A DNA stretch of 34,548 bases from an uncultured Acidobacteriota bacterium (GCA_903916735.1 CAIWXX010000119.1:1-34548), one strand, 5' to 3'. Counted from the first letter of the stretch, positions 1-7,373 are shown. Notes: generated from the sequence alone by a model not told the origin. Made by a program: numbers and translations.

Positions 1-142
1 CCTTCAAGAGTTCCGGTGAGTTCAACCGCCGGAAGCGCTTCTCTGCGATCAGGAGCAACTTCCAGACGACAGCGGTCGCGTTGTCGACCTTTTTGAATCG
101 CCGCGCCGCATCCGTCCGGATTCTCAGCGAGGCGAAAGGTTC
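1..142 (-). pseudogene. C-terminal fragment of an IS256/mutator-type transposase, runs off left edge
   Basis: One minus-strand frame is open from about 142 to the window edge. It reads as the tail of a mutator-family (IS256-like) transposase: a segment starting EPFASLRIRTDAARRF, then KKVDNATAVVWKLLL, then AEKRFRRLNSPELL. Members of this family end with a similar arrangement (IEs-FA-vR-RT, then an ATA-hydrophobic helix and an AE-R-RrLNaP motif). No start codon exists for this frame. Just upstream (147 and beyond) the sequence switches abruptly to a repeat shared with 10224-10322, so the first several hundred codons are missing inside the window. Whether the stop is intact cannot be seen. The family call rests on motif memory only. 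Confidence 0.45.
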
Positions 143-146
143 CGTA

Positions 147-243
147 TTTTGTGTTTCCTTCCAGATCATATGTTGCGTAGAAAACCGCGTTAACAATTAG
201 TGGATAGGACCAGAAGATAGCCTCCGTACGCTACCTGCCCGGC
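147..243. repeat. Diverged direct repeat, copy 1 (partner 10224-10322)
   Basis: About 97 bases match 10224-10322 at roughly 85 percent by eye, in the same orientation. In both copies the minus strand reads a DGGY or YGGY segment followed by STNC and a stop codon. This is the 3-prime end of a repeat-protein gene plus its downstream sequence. Homology stops at about 147, where the transposase tail begins. Confidence 0.7.
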
Positions 244-306
244 GGCGACTGCCGTGAATGCATAACACATCGCCATAGCACAGGCGAGGATAAGTGTGTG
301 TTTCAT
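190..306 (-). pseudogene. Signal peptide fused by deletion to the last codons of a DGGY-repeat protein
   Basis: This 38-codon frame starts with MKHTLILACAMAMCYAF, ends the signal peptide at AVAAGQ, continues VAYGGYLLVLSTNC and stops. The signal peptide, its Shine-Dalgarno region (AAGGAG, ten bases upstream of ATG) and about 100 bases of leader are closely related to those of the 10562-12313 gene. The tail matches the remnant at 10269-10430, where the same residues follow SIGQ. The simplest reading is an internal deletion that joined a GQ codon pair at the end of the signal sequence to a GQ codon pair near the end of the gene and removed the mature protein. It could still make a short secreted peptide, but a functional role is unlikely. 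Confidence 0.6.
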
Positions 307-538
307 CTTGATTGTTCTCCTTCGTTGTTCGTTATCACCCGTAACCTCAGGTTCAGGCTTTGCTCCTTGAACCTGGGCATGCGTCATCTCATGTATCTCT
401 CTCCGTCACCAAGTGTCGGTGACCTGGGAATTGAATGCCGCCAAGGCGCCTATCCGATCGTGTCCTGTTCATGACACGGCTGTAATTGCAAAGTCGATGC
501 CACGTGATGAGTTGAGTCCGGCGAGAAATGGGCCTCTC

Positions 539-574
539 TCAATCGACTGAAAACACGTGCACAAAGTTCCTCAT
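539..574 (-). other. Conserved 11-codon micro-ORF in duplicated leader, copy 1
   Basis: The minus strand reads MRNFVHVFSVD then TGA. Copy 2 (5703-5738) reads MRNIARVFSVD then TGA. Start, length and stop are preserved although the middle codons differ. No strong Shine-Dalgarno precedes either ATG. It could be a translated leader, or simply a by-product of the duplicated block being similar. Confidence 0.25.
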
Positions 575-608
575 CGTTACATCGTTGCCGCCGATGCGAT
601 CCCGCGGT

Positions 609-645
609 CTAACCAAACGGTTAGAGTGTCTAACCGTTTGGCTAG
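609..645. promoter_or_regulatory. Tandem palindromic operator, copy 1
   Basis: Two 16-base palindromes lie side by side. The first (609-624) is CTAACC-N4-GGTTAG and perfect in its arms. The second (630-645) is CTAACC-N4-GGCTAG with one mismatch. A 5-base spacer puts their centres 21 bases apart, two helical turns, so two dimers could bind the same face. The whole is also an inverted repeat about GTG. The pattern is what TetR-family dimers commonly bind, but no regulator gene is in the window, so the family is inference. Confidence 0.6.
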
Positions 646-797
646 GACATAGGCGATTGCTCCTCGACCTCATTTGGAGGAATACTACGTGCGTAGTAAG
701 AAACCGCTGGTAGAACGAACTCAGGCCCCCATCGGGCATATGCGCTCGCAGACACTCATAGGCGCGCTGCTACCCGGCTCCCGAATGGTCTGCAATC

Positions 798-1304
798 CTA
801 ATAATCCGAAGCTAAAACGGAAACTGGCAACCGCACGCTGGCGCCCCGCAGTTTCCGGGTTCCTTTGAATTCGATGACCACGCGGATTCGCTTCGGCAAC
901 CTTAGCCCCAGAACCTGTTCGAGGACGTACCTGCGAGGGACCGGTACCTGCACTATCACGAACCCGTTCTCATCGGTCGACTGCCGGAGCATTATGATGT
1001 TGTTGGAGCTGGGTTGGTCTTCGAGTCTACTCATGATCGTGCCACCTGCCACTGGCTTTCCATCGCTCGTCCTCAACGCGACCTCGAACGTACCCAGCTT
1101 GCCCGAGTTGAAGGTCATACCGCGTCGGAGATTGACTGGAACTCCATCCTGAGTCACGGTCAGCTTAGTGGTCCTGGCAGCATGCAGTTGAGCCACGCTG
1201 CCAAGAGACACCAGCAACAGAAGTCCCAGCGAGCATGAGAGTCGGCCGTTGACAGCGTCTTGAAAGCGTCCGGCCGTTGTCCTTTTCACACATTCGTTCG
1301 ACAT
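798..1304 (-). CDS. Small exported protein with a predicted Ig-like beta domain
   Basis: This 168-residue protein has a long polar N-region, a hydrophobic core (SLGLLLLVSLGSVA) and a likely signal peptidase site after LHA at about residue 42. The mature part is rich in beta-strand patterns: a KLTVTQDGVPV strand, GTFEVALRTSDGKPVAGG typical of Ig-like or Big_1-like folds, a DENGFVIVQVPVPRRY turn, and strongly basic patches near the C-terminus. The ATG at 1304 is chosen because a GGAGGT Shine-Dalgarno lies six bases upstream; an upstream in-frame alternative start lies inside the preceding gene. It starts 22 bases after the stop of the M23-type lipoprotein gene and is the last member of that operon. 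The function is not recognised. Confidence 0.7.
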   Translation of the reverse strand: MSNECVKRTTAGRFQDAVNGRLSCSLGLLLLVSLGSVAQLHAARTTKLTVTQDGVPVNLRRGMTFNSGKLGTFEVALRTSDGKPVAGGTIMSRLEDQPSSNNIIMLRQSTDENGFVIVQVPVPRRYVLEQVLGLRLPKRIRVVIEFKGTRKLRGASVRLPVSVLASDY

Positions 1305-1326
1305 AGCTTCACCTCCTGACATGAGC

Positions 1327-2370
1327 TCAGTTGCTGATGACCACTGTGGTCCAATATTGACCAGTGTTCCCAGAAGCGTCCATTGCCGCGACACCTACCT
1401 TGTACACTCCATTTGGGTGGGCCGTGGTGTCCCAGCACCCTGACTCGGTGATGTTTCCCAGGTCATCGACGTTGGTCACGACATAGTAAGCCTTCTTCGT
1501 CCCGCAGTAGTCGCTGTTGGAAACGAAAGGTGTCGAGTTACGGTAGATAAGGTTCACCAAGCTGTTGTTGGGGAACTCGAGATCCATGACTTCGCCCCTC
1601 TGTACGACCGGGCTGTACTTGCCTAACAAGGGCTTGATGACCACGTACCAGATAGACTGAACGCCGGTTCTGTAATTGCCGAACTGCGTGTCGTATGCCT
1701 GCGCTACGATGTCGACTTTTCCTGTAAGGACTGGCCGGCCGTTGCTATCGGTGGGTAACTCAGTGTTCGTTCCGCCCTCCGTAAAATACACGCCCTCGAT
1801 GACTGGATCGCTAGTGTCGTTTCTTGGTGTTACGGTCCAGATGGGGTCGACGAGGAGTAGGGTCATACTCACAAGAAACTTCCGTATCTGATAGTGTAGG
1901 TGGTGGAATTGACACGAGGGCCAGATGTGCAGCCGAGCGACCTTGGAGCCCGCGGACAGTGCGCCCCAGGCTTTCGCGTCCGCATCTCGTACGGATTGCT
2001 GGATCGAGTTGTAGTCCAAGTGCCAGTATGTGTATTCGCGGCTGTCAGAGGTCGAGATGATGATGCCATTCTGGGTTGAGTTGCTGCCGTAGGTCGTCAG
2101 GGTGACATATCCGGTGCTCGTGACGATGACGAACGGGCCCTTAGGAGCCGGGTTGCCCATGATATCCATTCCCAGGTGTAGGTATGGAGCGGATGGTATG
2201 CTGAAGTCCTCGAATTCACTCCCGCTGTTTCCTATGGGGTGGGTCGAACCCGTTGGCTCGAGCGGCCAATACGTGACCGGGAACATCGTCCCGCCCGAAC
2301 AGCCCTGCAACATAATCGCAAGGCAGAGAAGGAGCAGGCTCAGCGTTACCGAAGAAACGTTCCTTGCCAT
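1327..2370 (-). CDS. M23-type (LytM-fold) peptidase lipoprotein
   Basis: The 347-residue product begins with a lipoprotein signal peptide and a clear lipobox, LQGC with Cys24. Residues about 60-165 form a LytM/M23 fold with all expected residues: His65 and Asp69 in HLGMD, His117 in YWHLD, and His157/His159 in HLH. By family analogy His65, Asp69 and His159 bind zinc, while His117 and His157 are catalytic. M23 enzymes cut peptidoglycan cross-bridges or other glycine-rich peptides. A beta-rich domain fills residues about 185-347 (IEGVYFTEGG, YKVGVAAMDASGNTG). The ATG at 2370 has GAGGAGGT just upstream. It lies 11 bases after the propeller gene and 22 before the next gene, so the three are almost certainly co-transcribed. 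The odd point is the diverged sequence between the two histidine motifs. Confidence 0.8.
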   Translation of the reverse strand: MARNVSSVTLSLLLLCLAIMLQGCSGGTMFPVTYWPLEPTGSTHPIGNSGSEFEDFSIPSAPYLHLGMDIMGNPAPKGPFVIVTSTGYVTLTTYGSNSTQNGIIISTSDSREYTYWHLDYNSIQQSVRDADAKAWGALSAGSKVARLHIWPSCQFHHLHYQIRKFLVSMTLLLVDPIWTVTPRNDTSDPVIEGVYFTEGGTNTELPTDSNGRPVLTGKVDIVAQAYDTQFGNYRTGVQSIWYVVIKPLLGKYSPVVQRGEVMDLEFPNNSLVNLIYRNSTPFVSNSDYCGTKKAYYVVTNVDDLGNITESGCWDTTAHPNGVYKVGVAAMDASGNTGQYWTTVVISN

Positions 2371-2381
2371 TCCACACCTCC

Positions 2382-3551
2382 TCAGTCGTGGGAAGAAATC
2401 GAGATCATGGTCATGACCTCGAGCGTGCGAATCAGGCAGTACCCGCCCATCGCATCGAATTGGACCACAGGAATCCACGCGTTGGATAGCGTGTGAGCCG
2501 TCTCCTTGCTGAAGATCTCAGTGCCTGTGGGATCGAGGATGAAGACCGTTCCGCTCCCCAAGCTGTCGTGTTGCGCCCCCAAGGCAACCACGCCGAGATC
2601 GTTCACGGCCACCGAGTTGATCGAGAGATGGGAATTCGGGACTGTGAAAGACCAAATCGGCTCGCTGCTGTTCGAGCCGAATGCACGCAGAGTCTTCGCG
2701 TCGGAAGCAAGGACGAAGCCACCGCTTGGGGAGATGCCCAGATTCCTGACGTTGTCAGCGAGCGTGTAGCCCCATCGAAGCTGCCCGGCCTGGTACAGTT
2801 CGGCCAGATTCCTCTGTCTGTCATCCGAGGCCACGACTTCATCGGTCGTCCCAACCGCCGGGGCGAAGAACTTCACCTTCTTGCTAATCCTCCATCGAAG
2901 GGATGCGTCTGCAACACTATAGGAAGAGAGGCCCTGCGCATTGCTGATGAGGAAGCATGTGCCGTCGGGGGTGTAGTCGGAATCCTTGGGCTGCGGGCCC
3001 GGCGACTGAACCTCGCCCCTGCTCGACCCCGACGAATCGAAGAACCGGTACACGAAATGATCCGCCTCAAACGGCAGAGAGGCACCACCGGAATCGATCC
3101 CGACGATGGAGTCGCCCTTGGGAGCGAGACGATAGTGGAAGTGTTCCGCACTCCATACCTGGGTCAGCGTCGCTCCTGACAAGTCGGTGACCTCGAAGCG
3201 AACGACGCGATCGCGATCATGCGTAAAAATTCCTACACGGGAGCCCTCGGCGGCGATAACCGCGCTACGGCCGGGGCCTAGCGCGAAGCGCAGAACGAAT
3301 TCATTCGCCACACCCACACTTAAGACCGCATTCGGAGTCGTTGCCACGACCTGGGAATCCCCCGGCAGGATCGCGACGTCGTCGATGATTCCCTGCAAGT
3401 TTGCGGGGATTGCGTACTCCCAGATCGGCACTGCAGAAAACTTGCTGGACGCTGCGCCCGAGCGTCTCACGAGAACGATGGTGGCCAATGCGATCACGAA
3501 GCAGAGCGATGTGACCGCTGCCCGCTGGATGGGTTTCTTACATCTGTTCAA
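2382..3551 (-). CDS. Exported beta-propeller (PQQ/WD40-like) protein
   Basis: This is a 389-residue protein. The start appears to be TTG at 3551, preceded by GAGGAGG nine bases upstream; no ATG fits. A signal anchor or signal peptide covers about residues 12-34 (VTSLCFVIALATIVLV, then AASS). The rest is a run of roughly 45-residue blade-like repeats: WEYAIPANLQGI, SVGVANEFVLRF, APKGDSIVGIDSGG, TPDGTCFLISNAQGL, SPSGGFVLASDAKTLRAFG, and a final FDAMGGYCLIRTLE. These are typical of periplasmic PQQ-like or lactonase-type propellers, usually scaffolds. It heads the operon with the M23 lipoprotein and the Ig-like protein, and may sense or position the peptidase. That role is inferred from context only. 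Confidence 0.75.
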   Translation of the reverse strand: MNRCKKPIQRAAVTSLCFVIALATIVLVRRSGAASSKFSAVPIWEYAIPANLQGIIDDVAILPGDSQVVATTPNAVLSVGVANEFVLRFALGPGRSAVIAAEGSRVGIFTHDRDRVVRFEVTDLSGATLTQVWSAEHFHYRLAPKGDSIVGIDSGGASLPFEADHFVYRFFDSSGSSRGEVQSPGPQPKDSDYTPDGTCFLISNAQGLSSYSVADASLRWRISKKVKFFAPAVGTTDEVVASDDRQRNLAELYQAGQLRWGYTLADNVRNLGISPSGGFVLASDAKTLRAFGSNSSEPIWSFTVPNSHLSINSVAVNDLGVVALGAQHDSLGSGTVFILDPTGTEIFSKETAHTLSNAWIPVVQFDAMGGYCLIRTLEVMTMISISSHD

Positions 3552-3604
3552 GGTTCTGTCCCTCCTCTCCGATCCCAGTCAAGTGCCCTCCTTGCGGAGG
3601 CCAC

Positions 3605-3721
3605 ATGAAGAAAATGCAATTCCCTACCATGGACGATCTCCTGGTGCATTTCCTTCCTTCAAGGCACCACAGATCTCCCTCGCCTGCGCCGGACGAACGC
3701 GTGATCCTGGTCAAGAGGTAA
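3605..3721 (+). CDS. Possible 38-residue small protein in the gap between two minus-strand genes
   Basis: A plus-strand frame begins MKKMQFPTMDDLLVHFLPSR and ends in VILVKR before TAA. GGAGG sits four bases upstream of ATG at 3605. It lies antisense to the transcript between the RCC1 gene and the propeller gene. Charge and composition look protein-like, but I recognise no family, and a chance ORF is quite possible. Confidence 0.2.
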   Translation: MKKMQFPTMDDLLVHFLPSRHHRSPSPAPDERVILVKR

Positions 3722-3774
3722 TCCTCCTCATGTCGATCCTCCTTCTTAGGTGGGGAAAGGATTGCGCGCACCAC

Positions 3775-5478
3775 CTATTTCACTGTGAAATTCACCGCAT
3801 TGCTCGAAGTACCGTTGACGGCCACGGTCACCGCGTACGTCCCATTCGCCACTTTTGGAATTGTCACCTTCAGGCTTGTTGTATTCGCCTTAGTGATGTT
3901 CTTGACCTTCTTCGTGCCGAAGTACACAACATCCTTTTTCTTGTCGGTTGAGAAACCAGTTCCGTAAATTGTCGCGGACGATCCGGCCTTACTTGTCTTA
4001 GACGTGACGTTGGTGATTGTCGGGCCGGATCCGGTGCCGCTGACGGTGATCGTGGCTGTGGCGCTGTTGGTTTGCCCACAAGTATTCGACAAGCGCACCC
4101 AAAAGCTCGTCGTGGTCGTGAGCGCTCCGGTTGAATAGGAATCGGCGTCGGTTCCAACAGTGTGGCTCGTGTATGGGTAGGTGCCCTGATACCACTGATA
4201 GTGAAGAGGCGCCATGCCGACCGCAACCACAGCCAAAGTCGCACTATCGCCATTCCCGATCGTCTGATTTTGGGGATCGGTCGTGATCGACGGCGAATCG
4301 CACCCGGGCTCGAAGCTGACAACGATGATGTGGCCCGCAACCGCTTTGCTGATGACATACGAGAGGGTAGCGGGCATGGCGACACTATTGTCGATGATCG
4401 AAGCAACCCGGTATCCGGCGTCTGGAGTGATGTTGACCGTCGCACTGCCGCCAACCGCGACCGGTTGCACAGCCGGACTCACGCTGCCGTTGCCTCCGGA
4501 GACCGACGCCCTGACTTCGTACCCGAAGAGGGCGAGGCTGTGATACGCGCTGCCTCCCGAGGCAATCGCCACATACTTGTGGCCTGTGGGTGGCGAAGCC
4601 TGCCCCTTGGAATTGCTCCCCCACCCGACGATGCTGCCGTCCGGCTTGAGGGCGAGGCCGTGGGCGTAGCCCGCCGCGATGGCCACGTAGCCGTAGTCTG
4701 TCGGCGAGTCGATCTCGCCGTTTCCATCAAATCCCCATCCCACGATGTAGCCGAGATTATTCAGGGCGAGGCCATGATAGTAGCCGGCCGCGATGGCAAT
4801 GTACTGACCCGATGGCGGTGTGTTGAGACCGTAGGAGGTGTCCCCCCAGACTGCGATCAAGCCATTCGACCTGAGGGCGATCCCGTGGTGGCCACCTGCG
4901 GCGATGGCCACGTAGTCGTTATCAGTTGGTGGCGTACCTAGGCCGTAGGAAGTGTCCCCCCAGACCACGATGCTGCCGTCCGATTTGAGGGCGATACTGC
5001 AGTCATCACCAGCCGCAATGGCGACATACTGGCTACCGGTCTGCGGGTTCGTCTCGCCATAGGTATTGTCTCCCCATCCCACGACGCTCCCATTGGACTT
5101 CAGGGCGAGACTGTGGCGGTTGCCCGCGGCAATGGCCACGTAGTTAGTGCCCGTCGGCGCGTTCCTCTGGCCGTAGACGTTGTTCCCCCAAGCTTCGATG
5201 CTGCCATCAGACCTGAGGGCGACGCTGTGATAGCCGCCCGCGGCGATGGCCACGTAGTTGTTGTTGGTTGTCGGAGGGGAGCCCTGGTGGTAGGTATTCG
5301 CTCCCCAACCAGCGATCCATCCGGATCCACCCATCGCACTTGCGGAAGCCTGGGGCTGGAGGGTGTCATCCGCCGGTTGTTCAGCATTGCCGCATTGGGA
5401 ACGCACTGGGCTGAGCAATAAAACCACCGCGCAAGACAAGACTAGCGTGAAAATCAAGAAAATAGAATTCTTCTTCAT
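3775..5478 (-). CDS. Secreted RCC1-repeat protein with InlB-type, Ig and IPT/TIG domains
   Basis: This 567-residue exported protein starts at MKKNSIFLIF (AAAGGAG Shine-Dalgarno seven bases upstream) with a signal peptide of about 27 residues. Residues about 45-335 carry seven RCC1-type blades of about 40 residues, each with the pattern YVAIAAG-x-HSLALKSDGSIVGWG. This predicts a seven-bladed propeller. Next come a bacterial InlB-type repeat (VSGGNGSVSP to VSFEPG, about 338-405), an Ig-like domain (ITTDPQNQTIGNGDSATL to TITVSG) and an IPT/TIG domain (SGPTITNVTSKTSKAGSSAT to the final VNFTVK). The last domain is nearly identical to the end of the protein at 10562-12313. RCC1 repeats in secreted bacterial proteins usually mediate binding. 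About 300 bases upstream lies the duplicated operator block. Confidence 0.85.
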   Translation of the reverse strand: MKKNSIFLIFTLVLSCAVVLLLSPVRSQCGNAEQPADDTLQPQASASAMGGSGWIAGWGANTYHQGSPPTTNNNYVAIAAGGYHSVALRSDGSIEAWGNNVYGQRNAPTGTNYVAIAAGNRHSLALKSNGSVVGWGDNTYGETNPQTGSQYVAIAAGDDCSIALKSDGSIVVWGDTSYGLGTPPTDNDYVAIAAGGHHGIALRSNGLIAVWGDTSYGLNTPPSGQYIAIAAGYYHGLALNNLGYIVGWGFDGNGEIDSPTDYGYVAIAAGYAHGLALKPDGSIVGWGSNSKGQASPPTGHKYVAIASGGSAYHSLALFGYEVRASVSGGNGSVSPAVQPVAVGGSATVNITPDAGYRVASIIDNSVAMPATLSYVISKAVAGHIIVVSFEPGCDSPSITTDPQNQTIGNGDSATLAVVAVGMAPLHYQWYQGTYPYTSHTVGTDADSYSTGALTTTTSFWVRLSNTCGQTNSATATITVSGTGSGPTITNVTSKTSKAGSSATIYGTGFSTDKKKDVVYFGTKKVKNITKANTTSLKVTIPKVANGTYAVTVAVNGTSSNAVNFTVK

Positions 5479-5702
5479 GGGTTTGCTCCTTTTGACTCCT
5501 CTCATCCTGAAGTAGAACGTTTGAGGGTGAGAAACTTCACAGGTTCCGTCGCGGCCATCTTGGTCGCAGCGGACGTGCCAAAGGCGATCAAAAGACAAGC
5601 GATCCTTCGCACTATTCCATTACTCCTTCTATTCATGACATGAGTACCACTGCAATGCCGATGCCACGTGATGAGTTGAGTCCGGCGAAAAATGGGCCTC
5701 TC

Positions 5703-5738
5703 TCAATCGACTGAAAACACGCGCGCGATATTCCTCAT
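5703..5738 (-). other. Conserved 11-codon micro-ORF in duplicated leader, copy 2
   Basis: The minus strand reads MRNIARVFSVD followed by TGA. It has the same length and same last five residues as the copy at 539-574. No convincing ribosome-binding site is visible. Confidence 0.25.
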
Positions 5739-5773
5739 CGCTACATTGCCGCCGCCGATGTGATCTTGCAGGT

Positions 5774-5810
5774 CTAACCAAAAGGTTAGAGTGTCTAACC
5801 GTTTGGTTGG
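5774..5810. promoter_or_regulatory. Tandem palindromic operator, copy 2
   Basis: Two 16-base palindromes, CTAACC-N4-GGTTAG at 5774-5789 and CTAACC-N4-GGTTGG at 5795-5810, are separated by five bases exactly as in copy 1. Between the copies the first palindrome differs only in its N4 core. Arms and spacing are kept while flanking bases diverge, which suggests selection. Confidence 0.6.
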
Positions 5811-5980
5811 CATCGTGAACGTGTACCTGGGCGCGGAAAAAGACAAATAGCAATGAAAACATTCATGTCGGCATCTGGATTCATGTTCGCGGTGGGAATG
5901 GGCGAGCGGCACGCGTTTTGCACGTCCCGCAGAAAGAGGAGGATGCGACGATGTCCCTGACGGAGTCGTGATCAGAACTC

Positions 5981-6320
5981 ATGGTCAGATGCCTGATCGG
6001 AGGTTCTCTCAGGCGGGTGGGCCGGCTGCTTCGAGATATTGTCATCCGCGCACTCTGTGTCTTGGCAGGAGAAGAAAAGCCGTCATCCTGCATCGTCTGC
6101 ATAGACGGACCGTGTGCCGGTCAATCTGCTGCGATTGGTGATCGTCCCCTCGGGGGGTCGGCCGCAGTTCGTCCAACAACATCGTCGTCATCGATCCGTG
6201 CGTGTCACGTCGTCATTGCATCATTGATCCCGATCACGGATGTTGGCGCGTGACGGATCTCGTCAGCCGCCACGGGACATTTGTCAACGAAAGGCCCATC
6301 AGGTCCTCCTGCATTGTAGC
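5981..6320 (+). pseudogene. FHA-domain protein fragment with a frameshift in a G6 run
   Basis: Two plus-strand frames together make a forkhead-associated (phosphothreonine-binding) domain. The first reads CIVCIDGPCAGQSAAIGDRPLG (about 6090-6156). The second, entered after the run of six G at 6152-6157, reads VGRSSSNNIVVID, then VSRRHCII, WRVTDLVSRHGTFVNE and RPIR (6157-6315). The core FHA signature GR, SRRH and GTFVN is present, but the last strands are absent. The start is uncertain: an AGGAGG at about 5938 precedes an ATG that stops after six codons, and ATG 5981 opens the longer frame. Homology ends around 6320, so the gene is both shifted and truncated. Base loss in the G run could also be an assembly error. 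Confidence 0.6.
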
Positions 6321-6372
6321 CTCCTATCGGTTACTTATGATTATATACTACGCTCTCCCGCCGTGCAGAGCT

Positions 6373-6398
6373 CCAGCCATAGCCGGAGGCTTGGCTGG
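6373..6398. repeat. REP-like hairpin beside the RAYT remnant
   Basis: CCAGCCA and TGGCTGG form an outer seven-base stem, and AGCC/GGCT an inner four-base stem around GGA, with one bulged T at 6380. It sits about 20 bases beyond the stop of the RAYT-type transposase remnant. REP palindromes usually lie beside such genes. The usual GTAG tetranucleotide occurs only on the other side of the hairpin. It could instead be a convergent terminator, but no T-tract follows. Confidence 0.4.
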
Positions 6399-6417
6399 TA
6401 GTGAAGCGCGGCTCCGG

Positions 6418-7373
6418 TCATTCAATCGCCTCTTGTTGCTCGATGTATTGCTTGAGCACAGACAACCTCAGAGGCGAAGGCTCGCTGCCAGGGTTCGGTT
6501 GCGCGCTGTCTCGGCTTGGATGGCTTTGGTGGCGACGGTCACGGCCGCCGGCGTTCGCGAGTACCGGCGAGCAATGTCATTGGAGCGAAGTGACAAGAAA
6601 CGTCGTGTCCCATAGAGCAACAGGCGGCCTTGGCGCCGGGCAGTGGCGCCGGCAAATTCGCTTCGGATCGCAGCCTCCACGTCCTCCGCTGACGCCAGTG
6701 CGGTTCTCCGCAACTGCCTCAAAGAGGGCACTTCGACGCTCTCTTGCCGACCGGCGAACAGACGGCGTATGTGCCTAACAGATTGATTCCCGACCAGCAC
6801 CAGTCCGGCAACTGCTCTCTCAAACGGCTCGACGGACTTCTCGCCCATGCTTCCACGTATGCCATGTATTGCGTGCCGTCGCCACCAAAGAGGCCCATAA
6901 CACGACCGGTCTCGACCCAATCGACCGGGGCGGGTCCACCGACGTAGTTCCGATAGCTCGACCAGCGGTACCGCTCAGCCGGCCGCGTGATCCTTGATCG
7001 ATTCGGATTCGGATGGATGTGTCGGGAGCACTCCGCCACGTAGTCGCCGTCTTCCACGACAATCGCACGGCCCCTGCCACAAGTGCCCAACTCGACGATG
7101 TCGACGATTGAACCAGCACGCATAGTCCCCATTGATGTACCGCATCCATCTCGATAGACCGCCCCGTGGGGTCTCGCAGAGGAGATGATAGTGATTGGGC
7201 ATCAGACAGAAGGCACAGACAACCAGATCGCCTTCCGCCACCATATCACGCACTCCCCTGAGAAACCGCGCTCGATCTTCGTTGCTCAGAAAGACCGGCA
7301 GACGCGCTACCCCGCGACACATCACACGGCAGAGCGCACCCTCGAGATCAACCCTTGCTGCACGGCTCATCAC
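6418..7373 (-). pseudogene. REP-associated tyrosine transposase (RAYT, Y1 family) with several frameshifts
   Basis: Reading leftward, 7373 to about 7080 encodes the N-terminal half: MSRAARVDLEGALCRVMCRG, then the metal-binding motif MPNHYHLL, GGLSRWMRYINGDYACWFNR and VGHLWQG. The frame then shifts near 7075, where VVEDGDYVAECSRHIHPNP and RYRWSSYRNYVGG continue in another frame. It shifts again near 6845 (EKSVEPFERAV, DVEAAIRSEF, SNDIARRYSRTPAAVTVATK, a DnaA-like C-terminal helix-turn-helix) and probably once more near 6450 before TGA at 6418. RAYTs are single-copy Y1 enzymes that process REP hairpins. The HUH histidines survive here, but the reading frame does not, so the gene is dead unless the indels are sequencing errors. 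Confidence 0.8.

Larger units (their letters stand above)
495..650. repeat. Duplicated leader/operator block, copy 1 (partner about 5660-5815)
   Basis: Starting from the shared GATGCCACGTGATGAG motif, this block and 5660-5815 share a common order: a near-identical segment of about 65 bases, a short conserved reading frame on the minus strand, a less conserved spacer, and a tandem palindrome. Copy 1 lies about 300 bases upstream of the deletion-fused ORF at 190-306, and copy 2 lies about 300 bases upstream of the intact RCC1 gene. The block therefore looks like a duplicated 5-prime regulatory region, not a gene. From 650 to 797 I see nothing else recognisable. Confidence 0.7.
5660..5815. repeat. 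Duplicated leader/operator block, copy 2
   Basis: This is the partner of the block at about 495-650, in the same orientation and order. The best-conserved stretch runs from the GATGCCACGTGATGAG motif through the end of the micro-ORF. The palindromic region follows after a diverged spacer. It forms the 5-prime region of the RCC1 gene, whose start is at 5478. Between 5479 and 5660 I see no gene. Confidence 0.7.

Noticed and set aside
2493-3179. 228-codon plus-strand ORF opposite the propeller gene
   Set aside because: Antisense shadow of a GC-rich gene; the minus-strand frame has a signal peptide, repeats and operon spacing.
3748-3776. AGGTGG/CCACCT stem after the RCC1 gene as terminator
   Set aside because: Only six pairs around a 17-base loop and no T-tract.
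4162-4941. 259-codon ORF on the plus strand opposite the RCC1 gene
   Set aside because: It mirrors the repetitive RCC1 coding strand; composition is Arg/Asp/Val-rich with no family pattern and no ribosome-binding site.
5981-6615. FHA protein continuing to 6615
   Set aside because: After RPIR the frame loses FHA character and reads low-complexity Arg/Ala-rich sequence antisense to the RAYT remnant.
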